Positions 22,901-37,900 of a stretch of 64,000 nt of DNA are shown here, piece after piece. The notes under the pieces were generated by a model that saw only the letters and a list, made by a program, of their open reading frames with translations, was not told the origin of the DNA and did not search any database. The stretch lies in assembly GCA_028571685.1 (NCBI GenBank), contig CM053143.1, positions 140,898,829-140,962,828 of the forward strand. Reading direction: 5' to 3'. Within the stretch, counting starts at the first letter, position 1. Every line of letters starts with the position of its first letter. The position numbers and the translations under genes were made by a program. This stretch comes from Heterohyrax brucei. Taxonomy: Eukaryota; Chordata; Mammalia; Hyracoidea; Procaviidae.

Positions 22901-25900
22901 TCTATCACAACAACTGTTATTGTGTTATTAGATGCCATTGAGTCAATTTCAATTCATAGTGATACCATGTGACAGAGAACTGCCCCGTAGGGTTTTCTGA
23001 ACTGTCATCTTTAGGGAAGCTGAATGCTTTCCATCAGCACTCACGTGCTTAACCACTATACTATACCGCTCCTTACAACAACTAGACTAGTGCTTTTCTA
23101 AACAACTGGGCACCAGAGCCTAGACACCCACTGCCATCGAGTCAGGTCTGACTCATAGTGACCCTAGAGTTGACACAAAATATTCACATTCACACTTTGG
23201 TGTATGAGAGCTGGAAATGAACTTGGATGTCTTTTGGTCCAGCTCCTCACTGTTCACATAAGAAAAAGGAGACTCAGGGAGATGAACTCTTTGCCTTGAA
23301 CTATTATCCTTAATGGTATTTCTGACAAGAGGAAAATTCTCAGCATTTTGAATTTGTTTATTCAGTCAATACGAGCACTAGAATTCCTGTTCCTGACACT
23401 ATTTATAACCATTGTTTGTATTTTCTTCTTTTTGATTCTGTTCCATCCTATAAAGTAGGGCTTTGATTTTTTTCTAACATTAGCAAAATATGGTTCATGA
23501 GTTCTAGTGATGGAACCATTAAACAAAAATTTGATTCTAAGTATCAAGGGATTATTTTGTGTGCTGGCCACTGCTGTGGGTCAAGGAGACACAGAAACAG
23601 ACAAGAGAGCTTCCACTGCATAGTTGGCTTTGGTTAACCTGCAGTTTACTAGGAAGATGGACAAAAACTGGAAAAGTGTGGGGAGGAGGTCATTCATTCT
23701 CAGGGAGCCTGAGAAAGCTTCCCAGAGGAAGTGATTTCCTCCAATGAGTAGACATTAGGAACAAAAGAATGAAATGCCGGGGTGTATTCGGGGAATTGTG
23801 TGTATTCCCAGAGGGCTGTAATGAAGGCTGGCGTAGTAGAGAATGGAAGAATAGGGTGACCAAGAGAGAAGTAGAAGCTGGGTCACAAAGGGAGACCCTG
23901 GGTGGTATAAATGATTAATGCGTTCAGCTGCTAATCAAAAGGTTGGTGATTTCAGGACACCCAGAGGCACCTTGAAAGAAAGACCTGGTGATCTGTTTCC
24001 AAAAGAGTCAGGCATTGAAAACACAATGGAGCACAGATCTATTCTGACAAACACAGGGTTGCCATGAACTGGGATTGACTCAATGACAGCTGTTCTTTTG
24101 GAGATCACAAAGGTCTAAAGGCTTGAAATTTGACCAAAAGTAATGAGGTACCATTGATTTTTTTTTTTATAGGGTATGTACTCAGTTTGTACTTTGTGAA
24201 GATTACCCTGCAGCAATGAGAGAGAGGAAAACCAAGGGCCAGTCCGGCCTGAGGTTGAGAAGGGCAGTAGGATGCTCTGGGGGTGCTCATGGGACTGGGT
24301 GTGCGTGGGGTGTGGAGGCAAATGGGAGAAAGTTGTGGAGGATCTCTCACTTCTCGGGATGTCTGAATGCACACTGTTGACATTCCCTCTGGTTGGAAAG
24401 CAGGAATGGAGAGGAAGATAGCCTCCATTTTTAGAGTTGTTGTTTTCAGGGGCCTGTGCGACAGCTTTGAGCCTGGGCCAACAGTAACCATCTGGGGCCA
24501 CTGGTGTGTGAAGACACTGGAGTATGGTCAGCGTAGGGTCACACAGAGATGGTGTTTGGGAGAAGAGCAGGGGCCACTGACCAGAGCAGTCAGAAACACA
24601 AGCATGTAGTAGAACATGTCAAGCAGAAGAGTCCTGCTGAGAGAGGCAAGGGAGAGAGAAACTGAAAGGGCTTTGAAAACGGCACAGGTGGAGGGAATTT
24701 TCAAGAAGGGGGAAGGCATCGCTGCTGCAGATGTGGTGGGGAAATCCAGCTGAGCAACCCAGCAGCTTTGGTGGAGTAGAAACCTCTGCAGCCTGCAATG
24801 AGCAGCTCCCATGAGAAGGGAGAACTGACCCCAGAAATTATATTTTAGTTAGTACGTACATTGTGTATTATAAGGTAGTAAGTGCTGGGGAAGAAGATAA
24901 AGCAGGGGTAGAGTAAGCATTACTTTATCCAGTTCGTAGCAGTGTCTTGCCCATGGTAGTTGTTCAGTAAGTATTTGTTGAATTAAGTACTGAAAAGCAC
25001 AGTGCTGGACAGGAAGTAGAGTCCCTGGTCAGCACAAAGGGTTAAGTGCTTGACAACTAGCTGAAAAGTTGGCAGTTCAGACCTACCCAGAGGTGCCTCT
25101 GAAGACAGGCCTGGTGGTCTGCTCTCAAAAAGTCACAGCACTGGAAACCCCAAGGAGCACAGTTCCACTCTGTTTGTATCAGGTCATCATGAGTCAGAAT
25201 CTACTCGACGGCAACTAACAACAAGAGACACTAAGGCACTCATTTTGCTGTTATTAATTCCCATTAGGAGAAAGACATTGCCAAGGTTCACCTTCAAAGC
25301 CACAATGAGTGTGTCCAGGGTTCAGTGTCCTTGACTGTCAAAGCTACTTTTGGCCTTTCTCCATTTTACAAGGCCCTGCCCATTTTTGGAGAAGAGAATT
25401 GTCATGGATTGACTTGTATCCCCTCAAAAATATGTGTAGTAATTTGGCTAAGCCAGGATTCCCTGTATTCTGTGATTGCCCTCCATCTTGTGATTTTCTG
25501 ATGCTGTAAATCCTAATCTCTGCCTGTGGTTAACAAAGAGTGGATTATGTTAGAGAAGATTAGGGTGGAACTGTAAATCCCTTCATAAGATCACCTCCCT
25601 TCCCCACTGTAAAGGGAGTTGTTTCCCTGGAGTGTGGCTTGTACCATGCTTAATCCTTTTCATCCTATGGGAGATAAAAAGAGAGCGAAGCAAGCAGAAA
25701 GTTTGGGACCTCACACCATCAAGAAAGCAGAACCAGGAGTAGAGCACATCCTTCAGACCTGGAGTTCCTGTGCCAAGATGCTCCCTGAACAGAGACTGAT
25801 GCAACACAATGACTTTTCTCTAGAGCTGACAAGGGGCAAGGACGTTCCCTGGAGTGGACGTCCTGCATTTGGACTTGTAACCTGCTGGACTGTGTAAGAA

Positions 25901-28900
25901 TAAACTTTACTTTGGTAAAGCCATCCATCTTGTGGTATTTCTGTTAGAGCAGTACCAGCAGATTAAAACAGGGGTCCTGGCCCTGGCCTATTCTAGAGAC
26001 AAGTGAGTCACAGGTGAAGGGAAGCTGAGAGGAGGCATCTTGGTAGAGAAAGAATCAGCAGCTAGAGGATTCCCAAACTGTTCCAAGAGCCCCAGGAAGC
26101 CAGAGCAGCAGAAGTCCTTCAGGACATCAGAAAGCTCCCTCAGGGTATCACTTCTGCAGAGAGGGTCTCAGCAGCGTTTGCTTCAAAGTCTGAATGAGAA
26201 ATCGTGGCCAGAAACTGCCTTCCCTGACCACAACTGGTGTCTTCAAATTATAGCCAGGAAAGTACTCCAAAATGGAAGAAAAGCACCGACATTAACTTGC
26301 TTTCTTAATCTCTGTGTTGGCTATGGCGGCAGTGATAACTTAAATCTTTCATCTTCAAAGCGTGTTACAACATGAGCGGGGCTCAGCCATGTGTGGCTGA
26401 TTAGAAGGAATGTGTTATTCTGATGGAAAAGACTATAAGAACTCCACTTTCTACTTCCCAATAGCATTCTGACTTGACGGGTGCTAAATGGAAAGTCTGG
26501 TATCAAAACATAAATCTAAACAAAAACCAAAAGAGCAAACACCACCATGCATTAATTGGACCCATTTACTTGTACCCAAACCAACATTCTCTCTACTCCT
26601 TAGCCGCAGGGTATTTTTCTTTGTTGTGTTGTTCATTTCTCTTTTTCCCTTTTCATCTTTCAGTACATCCTTCCAAGATTATTGCAACACGCTTCAGAGT
26701 TCAGACTGTCTTATGGGAAGCATATGTCCTTGCAAACATACTGTATCATGCTGAAATCCTGTAGCCAATCGTATTTCTGTTCCCGGATTAAGTGAGAACC
26801 AGCAATTGTTTGCAGGGCTAGAAGGAAACTCTGGGTTAGTTATTCAGCCAAGAAGAACCACACAGAAAGCAGAGTTTCTAAAAGATCTCTATGAAAAGAA
26901 GAGTATCTACAGCTAACCTGTGGCTTTGACTCACTCCTTCATTTATTTTATTCATGCAACACTTATTAAGAGTCTACCAGGGCTAAAGTAATATAGGATA
27001 CTGTGGTGGGATGGGGGTTAAATGTTCAGTTCCTAACCAAAAGGTCTGTAGTTCGAATCCACCAAGTGCTCCTTGGAAACCCTATGGGGCAGCTCTACTA
27101 CATCCTATGGGGTCTCTTTGAGTCAGAATCAACTCGACAGCAGCAGGTTGGTTTTTTTTTTTTGTTTGGTTACTACGTCAGTGATGAAAATGTCAAGATA
27201 AATAGGTCAGTCCCTACCCTTACAGTCTAGAGAGGGGACAGGGTGGCAGTTCAGTTTGACAAGGCTGAGACAGAAGTATCTGTCAGATTCAGGTCATGGG
27301 CAGGAGTAGAGGGCTGGTGAAAGAGAACTTCTCACAGGGGAGGATGCTTCTGAGACAAAGGAGGAGTGAGAGAGACTCTCTAGTGACACCGTGGTTAAGT
27401 AAGTGCTCAGCTGCTAACCAAGGTCAGCAGTTACAATCCACCAGCCTCTTTGTGGGATAAAGGTGTGGCAGTCTGTTCCTGAAAAGATTACACAGTTCTT
27501 CTCAGTCCTGTAAGGTCACTGTGAATTGGAATCTACCAAATGGAAATGGGTACACAAGTGTGTTTACTTCATGAAATGAATTGAGCTGTATACATAATAG
27601 ATGTGCTTTTCAGTGCATATGTTATACTTCAATAAAACATTCAAGAAACAGTATAGTGCATAAGCAGGAGGGCTCCAGCAAATAATATGTGCAGTGGATG
27701 AAAATAGAGACCTACACCAAAGCCATGTTATAAAAGCCTTGCACACTGACTTCAGGGGCGTGAACTTTATCCTCTGAGCTGTGAGCATCTACAGGGAGAA
27801 TCTGCACCGTGGTTCAGTGGCAGAATTCTCACCTTGTGTATAAGAAACTAGGGCTCAATTCCCAGCCAGCTCACCTTATTAGAGAGCTGCTGTCCATCTC
27901 TTGGTGGATGCTTGCATGTGGCTGTGACTCTGAACAGGTTTTAGCAGAACTTCCAGACTAAGACAAGGCTAGAGAACCAAGTTTGATGATCTACTTCTGA
28001 AGATTAGCCAGTGAAAATCTTACAGATCATGCAAGGGTCCAATCTGCAGCCACCTGCAGGATCAAGCAATGTTCTGTTCCATCCCACTGTGCGCAGTAAG
28101 GAAGTAATAAGAGTCTTAGGCAAGGATAGTGGGAAGCAAATGTATCTCATTAAACCTGAGGAGGTGGAATCATGGCTTTGATATGGAAGATGAGATAGGC
28201 AACAAAGTTTAAAATGATCCCCAGGTATCTGGCTCAGGTGACTGAGAATATGGTGAGTGTTAGAAATTCAAGAGCGGAAGCACATGTAATGGGAAGATCG
28301 TGCATCATGTTGGAGATCTGCTGAGTCCGGAGATCCTAAAAACATCTAGATGGTGATATCTGTAGGTACTCAAGAGAACTGTCTGAGCTAAAGGCATAGA
28401 GTTGAGAAGAATATAAAAGATGGCTGAAGGGATGGAGGTAGGTGAGATCCTCCCAGCACAGTGTGCTGAGGGAGAAAGCAGGGGCCGAGAACGGAACCCT
28501 CCAGGACATTGGCTACATTGGTTTCCTAGGGCTGCTGTAACAAACTGCCACAAACAGGATGGCGTAAAACAACCGAAATTTACTTTGCCACCATTCTGGA
28601 GGCTAGAAATTCAAAATTAAGATATCAGCAGATCCCAGGGGAAGGACTCCCTCTTTGCCTTTTTAGATTTTTATAGACCCAGGGGAGCTTGGGCTTGTGG
28701 TAGCATAACTCCAATCTTGGCCTCCATCGTCACACAGTCATCTTCCTTCTATCTCTTCTCCTTTTTCAGTTACACCAAACATATTGGATTAAGGCCCACT
28801 CTGCTCCAGTGTGACCTCTGGTTAAGTAATTATATCTTACGAAGATGCTGTTTCCTAGTAAGGTCATAGTCACAATTATGGGCAGTTAGATCTTGAACAT

Positions 28901-31900
28901 GTCTTTTGTGGGGACACAACTCAACCCATAACACAAATATTTGAAAAGGAAGATCAAGAAAAGGAATCTATGAAGAAATCAGAAAAGAAACAATTGAAGG
29001 AAACCAACTGAAAACCAAGAGAGTGCATTTGACTTGCGCCAACAAGGAAGAGCGTTTTAAGAAAGGTATCATCAGTTCTGATAAATGCCCCAGAACCATC
29101 CAGTTAGAGGAAGACATTGATTCCTGCAACACAGTGGCTATGGTGATGTCAGTGAGAGCCATTCCAAGGGGCTAGTGGGACAAAGCAGGGTTGCCAATTG
29201 TCTGGGGTGCATGGGCTAGATTAAAGTTGTCAACAAATATAGATTTCTGTCACCACTCACAGGGAAGGAAAGAGAGGACAGGTTGCCAGAGGGGACAAGG
29301 AGTCAAGGGCCTTTCCCTAATGATAAAACAAACTCCGTAACTTCTTCCAGTATTCTCCACCACCCACTTTGAAGTTTAGATTTTTCTTTGTTTTCCACAC
29401 TGAGATTTTTCTCTAGAGGTCAAGGAGTAACTTGTATAACTTGGAACACATAATGTATTGTGATTTTAAATATTTTTAAAATGAAATGTTGAAGCATCGG
29501 TACATTCATGCAAGGAAGCAGGAAGAACCCAGTTGACAAAGGAGTCAGGACAGGGCTGTTAGCAAGAAATAAGGACTTCCTCTGGGCCTGCTGTTCCTTG
29601 GCCCTGTCTGCGCCCAGCAGGTGGCTTGCACATTAGTGTGAGTGAGTGGATACTCAGGCCTCTGTCCACCCTCTCCTTGCTGGAGTCGAAGCCTGTTCCT
29701 CTCACCATCTGGTTTCAGTGGCCATGCAGACAGCCGGAAGCATCTTTGCCTTGGTGCTTCCATACGCTCTCTGTGCTGGCTGGGTCTCCAGCCTGTTCCA
29801 CCCCACTGTGAATGCTGGCCTCCCCGATTTTCCTCACAGTATTTCTCCTGCCCATTCTTCCCCAGACTGACTCTGCCTTCCACATATGGCTCAAAACACT
29901 CTCATCAGGAATCCCTGCATGCCCCCTTCAGTAAGTCACTTAGTGTATGTAGTGGTTATCTTGTTTATCTGAGAAGTGACTGTGAGTCATGTACTAAGAC
30001 TAGACAGCAAGTTCATAAACCACTAATATATCCAGTCCCTAATAAATCACAATCTAATTGTGTCATTGGTGAAATGCTAAGGAGCCGGGAAGAATTCTCC
30101 ACAGCACTTAGTTCAGTGTTCCACACAGTGTAGGGCCTCAGTTAAGGCTGGTTTGAAGAGGGTAAGAGCATTAAGACTGGGCCAGACTGTAAGCTCCTTG
30201 AGGGTGGCCCTGTCCTCCTTCATCTTTTTATGCTCCTCCTAACCACCCCATCCACACTCTTGCTTACCTAAAGCTTTGATAATTCACTGATCCCACAGCC
30301 ATTTTGGAAGCACTATTATGTGCCAGAAACTGCTAGATACACTGGGAGTTCAACAGTGAACCAGGCAGAGGAGGTCCCTCCCCTCGTGGAGTTTATGTTC
30401 TGGTAGAGGAAATGACCAACAAGGAAACAAATAAACACACACAATCACCACAGGCTGTGAAACTAAGGAGGGCAGTGCAAAAAAGGAGGGGCAGGGGTGC
30501 TGGCATATTTTCCAGGAGAACTAAAGAATGATTAAGGAAGATAAAAGTTTCCCCCTCAGCCTTCTCTTGCTATTAAATAGCTCCTATCCCTTTTGCTTTC
30601 AATCAAGTCTTTGTTTAAAGGGATATAATAAGGTGGCAGAATCCCTGGGTGGCAAAATAGCTTATAAGCTTGGCTGTGGATCCAACTCGATGACACTTGG
30701 CTTGGCTTTGGCTAACCAAAAGTTCAAAGATTCAAGTCAACCCAGAGGCATCTCCCAAGAAAGGCGTGGTGACCTACATTCAAAAAATCAACTGTTGAGA
30801 AATAAAGGTGGGCATGCAAACAGATATGTGCACACGAATGTTTGTTGCAGCACTGTCCACATTAGCAAAAAGAGGGAATCAACCTAGGTGCCCATCAACA
30901 GATGAATGGATAAACAAACTGTGGTACATATACTCAGTGGAACACTATGCAATGATAAAGAACAATGATTTTAGGAAGCATCTTATAACCTGGTTTCAAC
31001 TAGAAGACATTATGCTGAGTGAAATGAGTCAGCTGCAAAAGGACAAGTACTGTATGAGACTCCGCTATAAGGACTTCAAAATAGGCTTATACAGAAGAAA
31101 AGACTCTTTGATAACCACAAGGGTAAGGGAGAAGAAGAGGGAGAGGGAGAAGGTGGTCACAGAGTAGATAGCAGATAGGAATTTGGTTAAGTGAAAGTAG
31201 TGATAGAACGCAGTAGAGAACAAATCAACGTAACCGGACTTCACCATAAACTGAAAGGTATTCTAAACTCAACCCATTATTTCAAAGGATAGAGTAGCAG
31301 GGACAGGGATCTGGGGACAATATTTTCAGGGGACATCGAGGTCATCTGGCATAACTAGTTTTCCTAAGAGAGTCTTCTGTACCCCATATTGGTGAGTGGT
31401 GCCTGGGGTCTTAAAAACTAGCAAGCTGCCATCTGAGGTACACTAAATGGTCCCAAACCATCTGGAACCGACGATAACTGACAACAAAGACACAACGGAA
31501 AAGGAGCCCAGGAGACAGAAGGACCCGTATGAATGGGAGCCTGTACCAACATGAGACCAGAAGAACTAGATGGTGCCCAGTCACCCCCAAAGGCAGCCAT
31601 GCAATGTGGAGTCCCTGAGGTGTGCAGTTTAAGAACTCTACTAAAAGCCCAGAATTGATAGTCCAACAGCCTAGTGGGCCCCCTGGGAACATGATCCCTA
31701 GATGTGCTGCTGGTCCTGATTAGAAATCAGTACTGAAGTCAACTCTTCAGACAAGAATGGACTGGACTTGGGGACACAGTGTGACCATATGGTGTGTGTA
31801 CTTTATGGTTTTATACATTCATAGGAGGTTGTCCTACTTGTCTCTTTCTAGATGGGAGAGAAGAGGGTGGAGAGGAGGGGACAGGTGCTTGTTAAGAGGA

Positions 31901-34900
31901 TACTAGGAATATAGAGTGAAAAGGAGGAATGTGCTGTCACTGGGTGAGGAGAGCAGATGGAGCTGCAGACAGGCAGGCATGCAAAATTGATTTGTATTGT
32001 ATACTTTAATCACAATTTAAAAAAAAAGAAAAGAAAAATCAACTATTGAAAACCCTGTGGAGCACAGTTCTACTCTGACACAAATGGGGTTGCCAGTTCT
32101 CCACAGCAATTTTTTTTTTAAGGTGACATGTTACGCATTTTTCTGGTCAATAAGTACACACACCACTAATGTATCTGATCCCTAATAAATCATCATTTCT
32201 CTAAGGTTTGCTTATCTCACCTGCATTATGAAGGTTGCCATCATAGGGACCCATGGAAGTATAATGAAGATTACCTGATGGAAAAGCTACCTGGGCAGCA
32301 CCCAGCTGCATAGGGCCACCCCAGTTCCATCTGTCTGATGCTGCCGGTGGTTTGTTTTGCAGGTGAGCCGGCCTCATCCCAGCGACCACCCTATCCTGAT
32401 CCTCTTCTTGGTAGGCGGGATCACAGTCTCTGAAGCTAAAATGATCAAAGACCTTGTGCTATCCCTGAAGCCAGGAACTCAGGTATGCAGTCATCAGTGA
32501 TGCCATCCAGAGTCCAGAGGCAAGAGCAGGAAAAAGGATTCCAAGTGCCCCTCTCCTGCCCTGTCCCCCTATCTCCATCCACCTTCCTTCCCTCCTACCC
32601 ATTTCTCTTCTGCTCGCCCCCTGGTCAGCCATCTTCCTGGCAGCCAGACCTTTCTCAGTACTGCCTGGTAGAGTACTCATTCCTTTTAGTGAAGTCCATG
32701 GTGACAGGTTAATTACTGTCTGAGCAAATGTACCCTTCAGAGAAACTGTTATTTGCAAAATAAACAGCTCTCTAAAAGGATGGGAATGGGGAAGCAGTGG
32801 AGGGAGGGGAGAGAGTCTCCTCCAGAAGCACTGTTTGATGCTGGGCTTAGTGGGATAAGGTACGGTTATCCCCATTCCAGACTCCTTAAAGCCATACATT
32901 CCCTGGTGTCCAGTCAATGCTTAATTACTCTGAAGTTTTCACTGCTTTCCCAGTTCTAGATAGTTGAGGGTGACTCCTAAGGCCACCTCCCAAGAGTGGC
33001 AGTTAGAGAACAGGGCCTGAGAGTTTGGGAAGGGGTACTGTCAAGACAATGATGGTCTAGTATCTGTCTCCTCTATAACGTGCTGGGCCAATGGCTCGGT
33101 GATTAAAAGCACAGCCCTTTTGGTTTAACATCCCTGAGTTCCAATCCTGCCTGTGTCCCTTACTAGCCAGGTGATCTGGGAGGAAACAAACAAACAAACA
33201 AAAATCCTTTAAGCTTTCCAGGCTTGTTTTCTCACTTGGAAATGAAGCAGAAGTGGCAGTGAATGGCAGGTCACATGAGGTTTGAGATATGCTTCTTAGC
33301 ACAGTGACTGACACATAGCCCTCAGTAAAGGGTGGGGACAATTATTTCATGTATACACTAGATGTGGCCATACATCAGCTTAATGGAACTGATTTGGTGG
33401 ACGATGCTAAATAGTTTTCAGCAGAGCTTCCAGGCTAAGAAGGGCTAGGAAGAAAGGTCTGGCAGTCTACTTCCAAAACTCTGTTGATGAAAACCCTGTG
33501 GATCAGTTGATGAAAACTTTGTGGATCACAAGGATTCAGCCTGCAGCCCATCACTGGTATGGCACAGGACTTGGTAGCGTTTTCTTTGTTGTGCATAGGG
33601 TCGCCGTGAGTTGGGGGCTGACTCAGTGGCAGCTTAACAACAGCAGCGTAGCTATCACCATTTCTGAGCTGTCACTGAGATGCTCTGCAGGAGAGGCTGC
33701 AGGAGCTGGAAAAAGAGACACCAGGGAAAGAAAAGTCCCTGCCTCTAGCAGCTCCATTCTGGCTTCAGAAGCGTGTCCTCTAACTCAGTAAGACTTTAAA
33801 TCTTTGCCTGAATGGGTTCCCCCAGTATGACGCGGAGATAGAGACATGAGGGCACGTAGTTTACCTGGGAGGTGATCCCAAGAAGCAGAAGTTGGGGAAT
33901 AGGAAAAGGAAGACTTTTAGGGCACCTTCCACCTTAACCACCTTTCTGTTACCTCTCTTGGCTCATATGTGGCCGTGTAGTGAAGGCAAAAGGCCAGAAA
34001 AGGGTGCATGGTTGAAATGGTGACAGCTCTGGGCAACTGAAGCACAGCCTCCCCGGGCCTCTGAGAAACTGGATACTGTAAGCCCCACAGCTGTCCTGCT
34101 GAGAACAAGGAGTCTGGGACATCTTCCCATGGACTCTTATGGGCTCTGGGGGCATTATCTTTCTGGGACCTGGCAGTCACCTAGCTGTGTGCTACCTTTG
34201 TATGCAGCTACACTGCTTTTCCGGCTTTGGAGAAAGCAAAGCAGAGACACAAGGCTGCACGCTCAGGTGGGACGCTGGCAGAGAGGACCTGTTCTACACA
34301 GGTACACAGGAGTCAGGTGGCAGGGGCTGGCTGCTCCGTTGTCTCCACCTCCACCTGTTCCTGTGCCTGTGTGTCCACCCAGTCAGCCGTAGGAGCACCC
34401 GTTCTCCTTCTGGGCCATCTTCCTGTTACTCCAGGCCCTTCTCGCATCTGCTGTTGTAAGCACAGCCTGTACTAAGCAGTGCAACACGGGACTGGTTGCT
34501 GATTGGGTCCAATGTGGTAGTTTAGTCTTCTCAGCCAAACGTGAATTCCTTGAAGACAAAGGCTGGGGCTTCTCAGGCCTGAGCAAAGGGTAGGAGCTCA
34601 GGAAGCCTTGTGGTTTGACTACAGGAGAACTGGCTAAGTGGGAGCAGTTAGGGTTGGAATGACTAGGCCACCTGGTTCCCAGCCACCTGTAGCCATCTAT
34701 TCAAAGAATAAGATCTAAAAGCCTAGGAGCTGCAGTAGGTGCTTGAGCAGGAGAGTGGCCACCCGTTGGCTATGACCATTCCTGCCATAACTACCACCTG
34801 TCATGTTCATAGCCAGTAAAATTTCTGGTAAATTGGTCACTTCTTCATTGCACACGCTCTCTCAGCAGTGTTAAGGGTCTTAATGGATGAGTGCCTGTTT

Positions 34901-37900
34901 GAGCAAGACTTTTTGTTACTAGAATGCACACTTCTTGCCGCCCCTAACATGCTGAACCAAATTCTTAGCTCTCCAGAACAGTGATGCATTGTAACTGCCT
35001 GACAGACATGTTAATCCCCACTCTAAAAGGAGAAAATGCAGACGTTTTCAAAGCGTTGTGACCTGAGTTTGACAACAGAGACCTGCAATCTGCATTGGCT
35101 TTGCTGAGATCTGACCCTGTGCTCAGTCATCTGCGGAAAGAGCTTCTCAAAGAATTGTGGGCTTAAGGAACAGCTCTGACTGCTCCTTTTCCTTTGTGTC
35201 AAAACCTCCATTGAAGAGTTAACAGGCCCTAGGAAGTCTCTAAAAGCAGCAGGGAAAAACAGAGAAGTTATCTATCATAGGGCCCCCCCACATCCAAGTT
35301 TTTGAAAGAATGAGATGGATTATTGGGATGTTTGCTGAGTGCCACCTGCTGAGCTGAATCTCCTTTTCTTAGACCTCAGCAGACAAGCAGCTGCCCCAGT
35401 CTAGGAGCTAGTGCTCTGCCTGGAGCTGAGACGTGGCCAGCTTCCCACTATTAGAAATGCAGCAGAAATTAGGCCTTGTTACTCCTGCTGGATGCTAAAC
35501 AGAACCGTGCACTGGTTTCATGATCTGTTTGGACTAGGCATCCATTGGGGAACATGCAAACTAAGTGAAAATCAACACTAGTGAACGCTTGCACCAACAG
35601 ACCATCAGAGACGTGCCAGGCAGCTGGGAGAAGAACGGTGACTTATCTATATGCACCCGTTGTGGTGGAGTCACTTCGGACTCCGGTAACCTCATGTACT
35701 GCAGGGCACAGCTACTCTGCAGAGTTCTCCTGGCTGCAATATTAACAGAAGCAGATCACCAGGGCTTTGTTCTATAGTACCACTGCTTGAGTTCCAACCA
35801 CTGAAGTTGAGGTGATTGTTGCTAGGTGCCATTGAGTCAGTTCTGACTCATAGCAACCCCATGCACAACAGAACACAACACTGCCTGGTTCGGTGCCATC
35901 CTCAGAATCTCTGCTGTGCTTGAGCCCATTGTTGCAACCGCTGTGGCAGTCCTTCTCAGTGAGGGGCTTCCTCTTTTCCACAGACACCTTAGTAACCAAA
36001 ACTAAACAAAAACAAAAACTTTGCATCAAGCCTATTCCAACTAACCAGTGACCTTGTAGAACAGAGTAGAACTGCCCCATAGAGTTTCCAGGGCTGTCAT
36101 CATTCCAGAAGCCAGCTGCCACATCTGTCTCCCATGGAGCTACTGGTGAGTTCAAACTGCTAATTTTTCAGTTAGCAGCCAGGCACTTGACCACTACACC
36201 ACTGGGGCTCCTTTCTGGATTAGTTGCTGAGGGCAGACCCTTTGTACCATCTAGGGGCCTGGATTATCTACACAAACATTAATAATATCATATCTCCACG
36301 AGCCATCTGTCAGTTTGTTGTACTGTGATAGCTGGTGTGTTGTTGTGATGCTGGAAGCTATGCCACCAGTGTTTCAAATGCCATCAGAGTCACTCATGGT
36401 GGGCAGGTTTCAGAGGTGCTTCCAGACTGAGACAGACTAGGAAGAAAGACTTAGTAATATACTTTACTTCCAAAATCAGCCAATGAAAACCTATGGATCA
36501 GAAGACAGTATTGTCGAATGTAGTGCCGGAAGACGAGTGCCCTAGATGGGAAATCACTCAAAACACACAATAGCCACAATAGTAGACTCCAATATAATAA
36601 CCATCATGAAGGTGGCGTGGGACCACACAGTGCTTCCTTCTGTTGTATATAGGATGCCGATGAGTCAGAGCCTACTCAAAGACTGTAACAACAACATCGG
36701 ATCTAATATTTATATCCTGCTGTTAACATCCAGCCTAGCACTGAACATCTGCGGTGATGAGGCTTTGCCTCCTCCCACTGCAGCGTCCTTGAGTCTCGGA
36801 GGACTAAAGCTGCTGTGAACACCTCCCCTAGATGAGGCCCAAACCCGCCTCCCTGCAGCGCTCATTCACTAGTGGTCATTCTGACCCTTGGGCCACAGAG
36901 AATCTAAAAGGCGACAAACGAGGCTTATCCCATCTTCCATGTGGCAGTCCTGAAGGCACATAAATAGCTCCATGTCTTCAGTGGTCCAAACTGAATATCC
37001 CCAGTTACTAAAATCAAACCCCTCACGACACAGACCTGATTCCCCTAACTCTTGCAGAGGTTTCTCTATCCTACTTGGACTCCCCATCTCGTGTTGTACT
37101 GGAATTAAAAGCCATTCCCTTGGTGTGGACAGATCAATCCAGAGGAAACTAGAGCCACCTCCTCCTCCTCCTTCTCTCCTACATCACGGCCTTCAAGACC
37201 CTCACCCCTGCCTACCTTTAGGGCTTCTTTTCCTACCATTCGTCCACTTGGCAGCTCCTCCCTACAAAAAAAAAGAAAAAGAAAACTGCCATTGAGTCAA
37301 TTCCAACTTACAATGGCCCTATAGACAAAATAGAACTGCCCCAGAGTTTCCAGAGAGCACCTGGTGAATTTTATGCTGACCTCCTGGTTAGCAGCTGTAG
37401 CACGTAACCACTTGTACGTTTTGAACTATTGTGTTCCCAGTATTTCAATGTCTGGCGCTTAGCTAGTGTTCCTGAATGTTCACTGAATGGCAAGTCTTGA
37501 GTACTAGACATTTTAGTTGTTGTTGTTGTTGTGTAAAATAAAGCTACCTCTTCTGGAGACCACACTAACCCTACTGAAGTTACGGACAGCTGAAACTTTG
37601 AACATGTCATCTGGGAAGACCAATTCCTAGAAAAAGACATAATGTTTGGTCAAGTGGAGAGTTGGTGAAAATGAGGGAGATCCTCAGTGAGCTAGATTAA
37701 CTCCATATCCACAACGATGGACTCAGACATTTCACTCCAAGGTCACCATGAGTCAAGGCCACCCTGACAGCAGATAACAACAACAAACCCACTTGGTCTT
37801 TTATGCCAATTACTCTTCATCCGTATCTTTCCTATTTATATACTTGAGAGTGGTCTTTGGATGAACGGACAGTAACTTACAGTAATTTCTATTAAATTTG

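Larger units (their letters stand above)
30640..32110 (+). mobile_element. AfroSINE split by an L1
   Basis: The 5' part is 30640-30798 ('aatccctgggtggcaaaata' to 'aatcaactgttga'). The 3' part is 32034-32110 ('aatcaactattgaaaaccct' to tail). Together they make one SINE. Confidence 0.88.

Noticed and set aside
27812-27870. tRNA gene
   Set aside because: Same as above: SINE head with diverged B box.
29642-30133. Overlapping frames on both strands (up to 163 codons)
   Set aside because: No recognised homology. Mutually overlapping frames in moderately G+C-rich DNA are expected by chance.
30528-31167. Two 119-codon plus-strand frames
   Set aside because: The first spans a SINE. The second is the decayed end of L1 ORF2.
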